Counted from the first letter of the stretch, positions 1 to 6,153 are shown. The stretch: DNA of 6,639 nucleotides from JBBDYG01 sp040901765 (GCA_040901765.1 JBBDYG010000041.1:1-6639), one strand, 5' to 3'. Translations and numbers: made by a program. Notes: generated by a model from the sequence alone, not told the origin.

Positions 1-77
1 CCTTTCACCAATACCAGTTATCAAAACTGTTGCATTTGAAGTTTGACATCACCGAAATCATTAGCGTCAATTAGCGG

Positions 78-104
78 TTTTTCCGTTCTCCGTGTCCGCC
101 GTGG
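78..104. repeat. Short CCGTG-rich tandem repeat downstream of the metallohydrolase gene
   Basis: Three imperfect 8-9 bp units built on CTCCGTG / CCGCCGTGG / CTCCGTGG lie between the end of the minus-strand operon (stop at 127-129) and the window edge. From memory, similar 'ccacggagacacggag' strings are common dispersed low-complexity repeats between genes of planctomycetes and some other bacteria; this is unverified. The rest of 1-126 shows no gene and no convincing terminator, only a small ATTAGCG direct repeat near 60-75. Confidence 0.5.
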
Positions 105-126
105 CTCCGTGGTGCAATGAAGTGGG

Positions 127-2436
127 TTATTTCGCATCGTCGTGCGCAGCTTCGAGGATCTCGCGGTACACGACGCGGGCGTGTTCGTAAGCCTTTTCGG
201 CCGCGGCCAGTTCCGTGGGACGGATTTGTGGGGACTTCGATGCCCAGCAGCGGTCCACGCTGTCGAGGCACCACTGCGCACTGCGCTTGCTAGCCCGAAT
301 CGGCTCGCCGTCCACTTCGACAAACACGGGATTCGTATGCGCCGCCGGGAAGACGCGCAATGCCACCCAGCATGAGCGTTCGGGAGTGTACTCGAAGGTA
401 ACTGGCGCCGTGGTGCCATCCGCCGGGACTTTCTTCTGATCGACGACGATACCGTTGACGATGAGCTCGACGGCGACCTCGCGCGAATCACCAATTCGTG
501 CGCGTTCGACGTGCCAATAGGGTTTGTCGCTCAATGGCTTGCTGCGAATCTCGTTTTTCGGCTGCTCCTGCAGCAGGGCAGCGGCGTTGACGCTGATCGT
601 AAGCGGTTCGCCCTGCTTGACGGCAAGCGTGCTTGCTTGGCCGTCCGCGCCCGGCTCGCCGACACCGAGATCGTTTACCTTAAAGTCGTACAAGTGCGTG
701 AGTCCGTCGCAGCAATAGCTGCGCCCGTCGCGAAGTCCATCGACCCATTTGTCGAAGTCAACCGGCGCCTGCGGTTCGTTTTTCACATAGACGCGGCCCA
801 AGCCGACGCGGTCGTCGTAGATGCAGGGGAAATCGGTCTCGCCGCTGATGCGAGTCTTGAAGCCGCAATTCAGCGTGTGGTACCAGATGCTAAGCTCCCA
901 AACGATCGGTGTATCGACGCTTGAAATGATGTCGCAGGCGTCGTGCGTGACGTCGACGATAAACTCGTTGGCGCCGATGCCATCGAAGGCCGGGATCTCG
1001 TATGACGGCAGCTTGTCGTCATCGACTTGCAGCCCCCACCCGCTGTGGGCGAAGCCGACCACTCCCCCCTGACTCTTGCCCCACTGCAAGATGGGCAGAC
1101 ACCAGCTTGGCCAGTCTTCGATGCGCGCGGTATCGGGATAGTCATCTTCCTGAAGTCGCAGCAGTACCAGATGTCCGGCATGCGAGCTGGGAAACCCCGA
1201 AACCTCGACATCGTAACGCATCAGATGTTGCGGGGTGGACAGCGGATGGGTCTTGCCATCAAAGAACTGTTTTTGGTGGTACCAACACGGCCCCCACGTT
1301 AGCACGCAGCCGACGTTCACGTCTTCGCCGAGCAAGTGCCGCATCATGTCCGCCGGCTCAACGCCTTGCGTGGGCGACTCGTAATGCGAACAACCCGCTG
1401 CGTGAACATGATGATCGCCGGAGATCCAACCATGTTTCGCCAGGTGGACCCAGCGCTCAAGTTCAAAACGCTCCGATGAATCCCCTTCGGCGGGGACGGT
1501 CATCTTCCGTTTGCGAACGTGGTACTCCGGGCCGCGGGTGTAGGTGACTTCGTATTCTCCGGGCGGCATTAGGACCGTCTCGCCGTGGTGCCGATAGATT
1601 TGGTCGTGAAAGAAGAAATCGGGTGCCAACCGGCGCGAGCGGGCCGGCAGCACGCGGCGCTGGACGTCACGAAAAATGAACTGCCCAGTGGTCGGTTCGC
1701 CGGAGTCGTCGATGACTTCCAGCCGCACCGGAATTGCCCGGCGGCAATCGAACAGGATGCTCACGGCATTTCGACCGCCAAGATCCTGCGTCCCTTGGCC
1801 TGCGTCGAATCGCAGTTCCGCTTCGCGTGGACCTGCGTCGCGACTGAAAAGCTCGATTACGCGGTACTCGAGTCCAAGTCCCGACAGCCGCGAATTGAGC
1901 GGCGGCTCGTCGAACATTTGCACGTCGAGCCAGCGCTGGGTGACATCGCGGCTGGAAACTTCGTTGGCGGGTTCGGCCGATCCGCTGGACTTTTTGTGCA
2001 TCGCGGCGGCATTGGGACTGGTGCAGCGTAAAGGTGCCGTCACCCCTGCTTCGTTGTGGACCTTGACGAGAAACACCGTCCAACCTTGTTGCACAAGCTG
2101 TTTTGCAGCGGGACCGATTTCCGATTTCACCCGGCCTTCGGGATTGATCGCGACGCCGGCCAAGCAGAGTGGATCGAGTACTTGCTGAATCTGCTTCACG
2201 GAATCGGAATCGGAACCATTCTCAAGAGCCGCATCGAGTTGCTGGCGCTGCTCCGGAGAAAGCGGCGAGCCGAGCGATTCCAACACGCTGGCGATGCGCT
2301 CCGCTTGTGCCGCCACTGGTTGCGCGGCAACGCCGTCGACGAGCGGCAGTGAATAGTTCTCATCCGCTCGCGCGGGAAGTGTTGCTGCACAACAAATTGC
2401 GAGGACCACCCATTGGCGAACTGCTCGAACTCGCAT
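127..2436 (-). CDS. Secreted CehA/McbA-family PHP-type metallohydrolase
   Basis: Protein of 769 aa, second gene of the minus-strand operon. The start at 2436 gives a clear signal peptide (MRVRAVRQ, hydrophobic VVLAICCAATL, cleavage likely after PARA near residue 24) and has a GGAGG 8 nt upstream; the longer open frame starting at 2658 would overlap the upstream gene by 200 bp. Residues about 30-330 hold a poorly recognised N-terminal region ending in a carboxypeptidase-regulatory/Ig-like stretch (PPGEYEVTYTRGPEY, 291-305). The PHP-like metal domain follows: GDHHVHAAG (340-348, the D-x-H-x-H motif, H343/H345), SSHAGHLVLL (417-426, H422), GFAHSGWG (461-468, H464) and SGETDFP (531-537, D535). 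GRSYCCDGL (571-579) is the usual element after the catalytic core, and residues about 600-769 are a C-terminal beta-rich tail. The family includes carbaryl hydrolases and many uncharacterised PHP hydrolases, so the bond cleaved (ester, carbamate or phosphoester) is unknown. Location outside the cytoplasm is inferred from the signal peptide. Confidence 0.88.
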   Translation of the reverse strand: MRVRAVRQWVVLAICCAATLPARADENYSLPLVDGVAAQPVAAQAERIASVLESLGSPLSPEQRQQLDAALENGSDSDSVKQIQQVLDPLCLAGVAINPEGRVKSEIGPAAKQLVQQGWTVFLVKVHNEAGVTAPLRCTSPNAAAMHKKSSGSAEPANEVSSRDVTQRWLDVQMFDEPPLNSRLSGLGLEYRVIELFSRDAGPREAELRFDAGQGTQDLGGRNAVSILFDCRRAIPVRLEVIDDSGEPTTGQFIFRDVQRRVLPARSRRLAPDFFFHDQIYRHHGETVLMPPGEYEVTYTRGPEYHVRKRKMTVPAEGDSSERFELERWVHLAKHGWISGDHHVHAAGCSHYESPTQGVEPADMMRHLLGEDVNVGCVLTWGPCWYHQKQFFDGKTHPLSTPQHLMRYDVEVSGFPSSHAGHLVLLRLQEDDYPDTARIEDWPSWCLPILQWGKSQGGVVGFAHSGWGLQVDDDKLPSYEIPAFDGIGANEFIVDVTHDACDIISSVDTPIVWELSIWYHTLNCGFKTRISGETDFPCIYDDRVGLGRVYVKNEPQAPVDFDKWVDGLRDGRSYCCDGLTHLYDFKVNDLGVGEPGADGQASTLAVKQGEPLTISVNAAALLQEQPKNEIRSKPLSDKPYWHVERARIGDSREVAVELIVNGIVVDQKKVPADGTTAPVTFEYTPERSCWVALRVFPAAHTNPVFVEVDGEPIRASKRSAQWCLDSVDRCWASKSPQIRPTELAAAEKAYEHARVVYREILEAAHDDAK

Positions 2437-2444
2437 CGTAAAGT

Positions 2445-2449
2445 CCTCC
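2445..2449 (-). promoter_or_regulatory. Ribosome binding site fixing the metallohydrolase start
   Basis: Reads GGAGG on the minus strand, 8 nt before the ATG at 2436. It sits in the 22-bp gap after the aldolase stop (2459-2461), supporting translation from a shared transcript and ruling against the longer upstream start at 2658. Confidence 0.7.
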
Positions 2450-2458
2450 CCGTCTGGT

Positions 2459-3469
2459 TTAGGTTGGTACGGCCCGCTCCAAATCTTGCTCCAACGGCCG
2501 ATGCGGTCGCAATCCGGCGCGTTCGATATCCGCATGATAACTCCGAACGGCTTCCGCGGGTTCGATTTCGCCGTCGGCGAGGGCCCGCAAATAACGGACA
2601 AAGGTTGGTTGATGCTCGGCCTGGTTGATTTTCCGGCCGAAGAGTGCGGCGCGGGCACCGTACTTTTTGGCTTCCCAAAGTAGGTGGAAAGCGTCGAACG
2701 TGGTTCCGGCGGAGCCGCCCATGATGCCGACCACCAGCGACGGATCGTAACTTGCGAGCGCTTCCATCGCCGCCGGGCCGAAGTAGGCGACCTTCAAAAA
2801 CACAGGGCGGCTTTTGCGAGATACACCGGCCAGTAGTCGCACGATGTGGTCGCTTAAAAAACGGCCCACATCTTCCGGTTCCTCGCGGACGTAGGCGTTC
2901 GGCGGGAAGACTTCGAGGAAGTGGCGAAAACCCTTGCGCTCCGCCTCGTGCCGGAAGTCGCGATACGCCTGCAGCGTCGCGCGATCGAGCGCCGCGTTGT
3001 TGTTGAACGTCAGCGAATACAATCCCAAGTCGGCGCCGCGCTTGCGCTCGTGGGGAGTCGAATCGAGCTTGCCGCTCATCGCTTCGTCGATGGTGACGGT
3101 CGAAAATGGCAGCGAGGCCTGTTGGTTGTAGCGCGTTTTGTTGCCCGGCACCCAGATATCGGTGGAATCGTTCATCCGCACTGCGGGCGTGACGGGCGAG
3201 TTTTCAAACAGCCGTTTGTCGATCGCCAGCACTTCATTGGAGCTTGCGCTCATCAGGCAAATATCGATCAGCGCTTGCTCCACAATCTCCCGCATCAATT
3301 GGCGATACTCGACCACGGACCGCAACCGCTCGTGGCCGTTGGCCGAGGTGCTCCCCGGCGCGGCCAAGCCGAACGCCATGTCAGCATCCTTGGCGTCGGC
3401 CAAAATGAAATCTTTGCTGGTGGGGTCTTTCAGAATGCGGCTCAGCCGCTTGTCGAGGGTTTTCATCAT
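2459..3469 (-). CDS. DeoC/LacD/FbaB-like class I (Schiff-base) aldolase, uncharacterised
   Basis: Protein of 336 aa starting MMKTLDKRLSRIL, first gene of the minus-strand operon, 22 bp upstream of the metallohydrolase. The start at 3469 has GGGGAG 10 nt upstream; an in-frame ATG at 3538 has no such site and adds an unremarkable 23-residue leader. No signal peptide, so cytoplasmic. TIM-barrel aldolase features: ILADAKDADMAFG (22-34) as an early strand, FLEVFPP (184-190), PVFLKVAYFGP (222-232) with K226 the best candidate for the Schiff-base lysine, GGSAGTTFDAF (251-261) and GARAALFGRKI (271-281) as the usual phosphate-binding strand ends. Such enzymes cleave ketose phosphates to dihydroxyacetone phosphate or a related triose plus an aldehyde. 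Opposite lies a PfkB kinase that could supply the phosphorylated substrate. Length fits the LacD-type branch (about 320-340 aa), but similarity to any one characterised member is not clear by eye, so no symbol is given. A non-aldolase TIM-barrel role is possible. Confidence 0.75.
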   Translation of the reverse strand: MMKTLDKRLSRILKDPTSKDFILADAKDADMAFGLAAPGSTSANGHERLRSVVEYRQLMREIVEQALIDICLMSASSNEVLAIDKRLFENSPVTPAVRMNDSTDIWVPGNKTRYNQQASLPFSTVTIDEAMSGKLDSTPHERKRGADLGLYSLTFNNNAALDRATLQAYRDFRHEAERKGFRHFLEVFPPNAYVREEPEDVGRFLSDHIVRLLAGVSRKSRPVFLKVAYFGPAAMEALASYDPSLVVGIMGGSAGTTFDAFHLLWEAKKYGARAALFGRKINQAEHQPTFVRYLRALADGEIEPAEAVRSYHADIERAGLRPHRPLEQDLERAVPT

Positions 3470-3479
3470 ATCGTGCTCA

Positions 3480-3485
3480 CTCCCC
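3480..3485 (-). promoter_or_regulatory. Ribosome binding site of the aldolase gene
   Basis: Reads GGGGAG on the minus strand, 10 nt before the first of two adjacent ATG codons (3469 and 3466). It favours this start over the in-frame ATG at 3538. Which of the two adjacent ATGs is used cannot be told. Confidence 0.55.
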
Positions 3486-3529
3486 GAACGGGAGCTGGTT
3501 TGAATCGCCGCTAGAGTGTCGCTGGTCGC

Positions 3530-3559
3530 TTGAAACAAGGGGAAAACATCGCATACACT
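3530..3559 (+). promoter_or_regulatory. Weak sigma70-like promoter candidate for the kinase-isomerase operon
   Basis: TTGAAA at 3530-3535 (5 of 6 to TTGACA) and TACACT at 3554-3559 (4 of 6 to TATAAT) are 18 bp apart, pointing towards the kinase gene. If used, transcription would begin near 3566 and give a leader of about 170 nt carrying both REP-like hairpins. No equally good box pair was found for the divergent aldolase gene. Box matches of this quality arise by chance, so this is tentative. Confidence 0.25.
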
Positions 3560-3613
3560 TGGAGTCTAGGTTACGCCCTGGCAAAGCCCGAATCAACCAT
3601 CAGCCGCAAGATT

Positions 3614-3638
3614 GTAGCAGGCACACTCCGTGTGCCGT
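3614..3638 (+). repeat. REP-like hairpin, family A, forward copy
   Basis: Begins GTAG (3614-3617), then CA, then a perfect 7-bp stem GGCACAC / GTGTGCC (3620-3626 and 3630-3636) around a TCC loop, then GT. A GTAG head plus a small palindrome is the signature of REP elements mobilised by REP-associated tyrosine transposases (RAYT/TnpA-REP). A second copy faces it 43 bp downstream. No transposase gene is in the window. Confidence 0.65.
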
Positions 3639-3678
3639 GGCGGCGTTAAAGCAATGGTTGCCTTTGGCTGCTTCCATT

Positions 3679-3700
3679 ACGGCACTCGGAGAGTGCCTAC
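3679..3700 (-). repeat. REP-like hairpin, family A, reverse copy
   Basis: On the minus strand it reads GTAG, overlapping a perfect 7-bp stem GGCACTC / GAGTGCC (3691-3697 with 3681-3687) around a TCC loop, then GT. It is the same element as the copy at 3614 with matching compensatory changes in both stem arms (ACAC/GTGT versus ACTC/GAGT) and a 2-bp CA indel. The two copies form an inverted, BIME-like pair ending 35 bp before the kinase start codon. Confidence 0.65.
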
Positions 3701-3735
3701 TCCTTTGCAATTCACCGAGCGGGAATGCGTCGAGC

Positions 3736-4686
3736 ATGAGCAAGTCGATCGATTGCGTTGTCTGCGGCACCTGCGTGGTGGATATCCTCGTCCGGCCGGT
3801 TTCGCTGGAGGCCCCGATCGGCGGAAATCGGCTGTGGCACGTCGAGCCGCTTCAAACGGCGGTCGGCGGCCTGGTGAGTAATACCGGCACCGCAATGGCC
3901 CGGCTCGGCCAGCGGGTGAGTGCCTTCAGCCGCGTAGGCAACGACGCCTGGGCCGCCGTCTTACACGACCACTTCCAGCGCGAAGGAATCGACTCGCACG
4001 GGATGATCCAACATCCTGGCGACGTGACCGGCGCAACCGCCGTGCTGATCGACTCGACGGGCGAGCGGAGCTTTGCCCACCACATCGGCGCCTGCGCCGC
4101 GCTGTCGATCGACGACTTTCGCGCTCATCACGATTTGTTCCGTACCGCACGTCTTGTGCTCGTGGGATATTACTCATTGTTGCCGGCGCTGGAACCTGAT
4201 TTAGCCCAGCTTTTCGCGGAGTTGAAGCAACTCGGTTGTCTTACGGCACTCGATGCGGCGGGGCAGGGGGGTGGACTGGAACCTCTCGCCGGCGCACTGC
4301 CGTATCTTGACTACTATGTGCCAAGCCTGAATGAAGCGACCAATCAAACGGGCGAGACCGATCCGGAGCGAATCGTCGAAGTCTATCGGGCGCATGGTGC
4401 AACGGGGATGCTAGGCGTGAAGCTCGGTTCGAAGGGGGCGATGCTCAGTCCGAAGCCGGACGAAGTGCTGTATGTCCCCTGCGCCGCGCCACCGGGACCG
4501 GTAGTCGATACGACGGGTGCGGGCGACGCATTCTACGGCGGCTTGTTGGCTGGTATGTTGCGGGGGTTCGAGCCGCAACAAGCCGCGAAGCTGGCGGCGA
4601 CAGCGGCGGCTTGTTGCGTTACCGGCTATGGCGCGACGGCCGGCCTTCGCAATTGGGACGAAACCGCCCGCCTCGCGGGCCTTTGA
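3736..4686 (+). CDS. PfkB (ribokinase) family carbohydrate kinase
   Basis: Protein of 316 aa that should transfer phosphate from ATP to a sugar or sugar derivative in the cytoplasm. Starts MSKSIDCVVCGTCVVDILVRP, the normal first beta-strand of the family. The N-terminal signature AVGGLVSNTGTAMARLG spans 42-58, with the GG pair and Asn that contact the sugar; FSRVGNDAWA (64-73) is the usual next element. YYVPSLNEA (193-201) is the family N-x-E region. The C-terminal signature DTTGAGDAFYGGLLAGML (258-275) contains the GAGD anion hole with catalytic base D264. Length is typical (300-330 aa). The same frame is open back to 3559, but that extension translates the REP-like hairpins, so the ATG at 3736 was chosen; the ribosome site (GCGGGA about 11 nt upstream) is weak. 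It is followed after 18 bp by the isomerase-like gene and is divergent from the aldolase. Substrate cannot be assigned; candidates include ketoses made by the neighbouring isomerase. Confidence 0.9.
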   Translation: MSKSIDCVVCGTCVVDILVRPVSLEAPIGGNRLWHVEPLQTAVGGLVSNTGTAMARLGQRVSAFSRVGNDAWAAVLHDHFQREGIDSHGMIQHPGDVTGATAVLIDSTGERSFAHHIGACAALSIDDFRAHHDLFRTARLVLVGYYSLLPALEPDLAQLFAELKQLGCLTALDAAGQGGGLEPLAGALPYLDYYVPSLNEATNQTGETDPERIVEVYRAHGATGMLGVKLGSKGAMLSPKPDEVLYVPCAAPPGPVVDTTGAGDAFYGGLLAGMLRGFEPQQAAKLAATAAACCVTGYGATAGLRNWDETARLAGL

Positions 4687-4704
4687 ATTGAGGATATCAA
4701 TCAC

Positions 4705-5751
4705 ATGAACAACGAATATCGTTTTTCCTTTGGACCGTGGAATATACACGAAGGCGCCGATCCGTTCGGTCCGCCGGTGCGGCCCACCGTTGAGTTTGGC
4801 CGAAAGCTGAAGCACTACCGCGAGCTTGGCTTTCAGGCGGTGCAACTGCACGACGACGACGCCGTGCCGAGCATCGAAGGCAAGTCGCCCAGCGAGATCG
4901 CGGACAAGGCGGGCGAACTGAAGCGCGTGCTCGACGGCGAAGGGTTGATCGCCGAGTTCATTGCTCCGCGGTTGTGGGAAGATCCCAAGGGCATCGACGG
5001 CGGTTACACTTCCAACAACGAAGCGGAACGGCGGTGGGCAATCGACCGCTCGAAGCGGGCGATTGATGTCGCCAATGCGCTCGGCACCAAGCTGATCGTC
5101 TTGTGGTTGGCGCGGGAAGGCACCTACATTCGCGAGTCAAAAAACCCGCTGCGGGCGCAGGAGCAATTGCTCACGGCGCTCAACGAGCTTCTCGCTTACG
5201 ACAAGAACGCCGAACTGGTGATCGAGCCGAAGCCGAACGAGCCGGTCGATCTGGCGTTCATACCGACGATTGGTCACGCGCTGGCGCTTGCTTCGCGAAC
5301 GAACGATCCGAAGCGGGTCGGCGCCCTGCTGGAATCGGCCCACGCGAAGCTGGTCGGCCTCGAACCCGCGGAGGAGATGGCCTTTGCGCTCGCGATGGGC
5401 AAGCTGTGGAGCGTCCACCTCAACGACCAGAACGGGCTGAAGTTCGATCAAGACAAATCGTTCGGCAGCGTTGACCTGCGCAGCGCGTTCAACCAAGTCC
5501 GCGTGCTGGAACTTGCGGGCTATGCAAACTCCGGTCGATACGTGGGCCTCGACATCAAGGCGATGCGGACCCAGCCGGCGGAGCTGGCCACGCGGCACCT
5601 GGCCAACAGCCGGGCGGTGTTCCTGCGGCTGGTAGAAAAATACCGCAGCTTCCCGCAGTCGCACTTCGCGGACGCGGAGCGGACGCGGGATTATGAAATG
5701 CTTGAGCTACAGGTGCTGGAGCATTTGATGGGGTTAGGGGCTGGGGGTTAG
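4705..5751 (+). CDS. Xylose isomerase-like TIM-barrel sugar isomerase with altered metal site
   Basis: Protein of 348 aa, second gene after the kinase (18-bp gap; GAGG 11 nt before the ATG). Compared from memory with the actinobacterial (class I) xylose isomerase, nearly all active-site landmarks align: W12 and F21 in FGPWNIHEGADPFG, catalytic H49 with D52 in QLHDDD, W134 in LWLAREG, E174 and K176 in IEPKPNEP, E210 and H213 in ESAH, D248 and D250 in KFDQDKSFG, D283 in LDIKAMRT. The exception is beta-strand 7: the metal ligand Asp (D245 in Streptomyces, HIDLN) is H238 here (SVHLN). His at that strand end is typical of the epimerase/IolE/endonuclease IV branch of the same fold. The protein is about 40 aa shorter than class I xylose isomerases (385-394 aa). 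Expected role: cytoplasmic, divalent-metal-dependent interconversion of an aldose and ketose feeding the adjacent kinase; the true substrate is open. The last residues GLGAGG and the stop codon are encoded by a G-rich tandem repeat. Confidence 0.85.
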   Translation: MNNEYRFSFGPWNIHEGADPFGPPVRPTVEFGRKLKHYRELGFQAVQLHDDDAVPSIEGKSPSEIADKAGELKRVLDGEGLIAEFIAPRLWEDPKGIDGGYTSNNEAERRWAIDRSKRAIDVANALGTKLIVLWLAREGTYIRESKNPLRAQEQLLTALNELLAYDKNAELVIEPKPNEPVDLAFIPTIGHALALASRTNDPKRVGALLESAHAKLVGLEPAEEMAFALAMGKLWSVHLNDQNGLKFDQDKSFGSVDLRSAFNQVRVLELAGYANSGRYVGLDIKAMRTQPAELATRHLANSRAVFLRLVEKYRSFPQSHFADAERTRDYEMLELQVLEHLMGLGAGG

Positions 5752-5765
5752 GGGCTGGGGGCTGG
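5730..5765 (+). repeat. G-rich 14-bp tandem repeat spanning the isomerase stop codon
   Basis: Two exact copies of TTAGGGGCTGGGGG (5734-5747, 5748-5761) preceded by GGGG and followed by CTGG. The plus strand has five runs of 4-5 G (5730, 5737, 5743, 5751, 5757) separated by 2-3 nt, an excellent match to the G-quadruplex pattern. The repeat encodes the last six residues of the isomerase-like protein, and its TAG supplies the stop (5749-5751). Confidence 0.8.
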
Positions 5766-5769
5766 AGAG

Positions 5770-5790
5770 TTTGTGCCACATTTGTGCCAC
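5770..5790. repeat. TTTGTGCCAC direct tandem repeat
   Basis: TTTGTGCCACA (5770-5780) is followed directly by TTTGTGCCAC (5781-5790), an 11-bp period. No function is evident. It lies just downstream of the G-rich repeat and may be part of the same decayed intergenic insertion. Confidence 0.5.
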
Positions 5791-5909
5791 GCTGCGCACA
5801 CATAGCTGGCAAAACGAAAAAGGTTCTTGGTTTTGCGCATGGAGTCGCGGCTCGTCTGGAATCAGCTTTGTCACCGGTTTCCCGCAAAGAGGCGATTTTC
5901 TCGATGTTT

Positions 5910-5950
5910 GGCCAGCTTTGTCAGCTCCATTTTTAGAGACAAAGCTGACC
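5910..5950. repeat. Inverted repeat with CAGCTTTGTC arms
   Basis: Arms GGCCAGCTTTGTC (5910-5922) and GACAAAGCTGACC (5938-5950) can pair over 13 bp with one mismatch around a 15-nt loop. A further direct copy of CAGCTTTGTCA lies at 5863-5873, 50 bp before the one at 5913-5923. There is no T-run on either strand after the stem, so it is not a standard intrinsic terminator. Confidence 0.5.
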
Positions 5951-6050
5951 AAGCTGATGGCCGAGCTGAATGCTCAAGGCAACGAAGGCTCGCCGCGGCG
6001 AGAAAGCAGTAAGGTGCGGGAAGTCGGGGGTTGACGGAAGTACAGGTAAG

Positions 6051-6086
6051 GATTCGGGATGCAGGATTCGGGATGCAGGATACGGG
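6051..6086. repeat. 14-bp tandem repeat GATTCGGGATGCAG
   Basis: Two exact copies (6051-6064, 6065-6078) and a partial third, GATACGGG (6079-6086). The period equals that of the G-rich repeat at 5734-5761, though the sequence differs. It lies 10 bp before the first family-B hairpin. Confidence 0.7.
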
Positions 6087-6095
6087 GGCAGCGAG

Positions 6096-6116
6096 GTAGG
6101 TCAGGCTTCGCCTGAC
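6096..6116 (+). repeat. REP-like hairpin, family B, forward copy
   Basis: GTAG head (6096-6099) followed by a perfect 7-bp stem GTCAGGC / GCCTGAC (6100-6106 and 6110-6116) around TTC. Same layout as family A (GTAG head, 7-bp stem, 3-nt loop) but a different stem sequence. Confidence 0.65.
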
Positions 6117-6153
6117 GATTGGGAATTGGCGAGTCTGTCGCAACGGGTGGGTT

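Noticed and set aside
2437..2658. N-terminal extension of the metallohydrolase to a start at 2658
   Set aside because: It would overlap the aldolase coding region by 200 bp and hide the signal peptide; the ATG at 2436 has a good GGAGG and a normal leader.
2196..2678. Open frames antisense to or overlapping the operon (for example 2196-2678 minus, 2921-3514 plus, 1667-2083 minus)
   Set aside because: They lie inside well-supported genes, are Arg/Pro/Ser-rich as expected of GC-rich shadow frames, and show no domain or ribosome site.
3470..3538. 23-residue N-terminal extension of the aldolase
   Set aside because: The ATG at 3469 has a better ribosome site; the extension overlaps the candidate promoter for the opposite operon and looks like no folded element.
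5137..5664. 175-residue minus-strand open frame inside the isomerase gene
   Set aside because: Fully antisense to a gene with strong family motifs; no recognisable domain.
4705..5751. Assigning the symbol xylA
   Set aside because: One metal-ligand position differs, the protein is about 40 residues short, and no xylulokinase is adjacent (the neighbour is a PfkB, not FGGY, kinase), so the substrate is not secure.
5910..5950. Intrinsic terminator shared by the convergent genes
   Set aside because: The stem has a 15-nt loop and no T-run follows on either strand.
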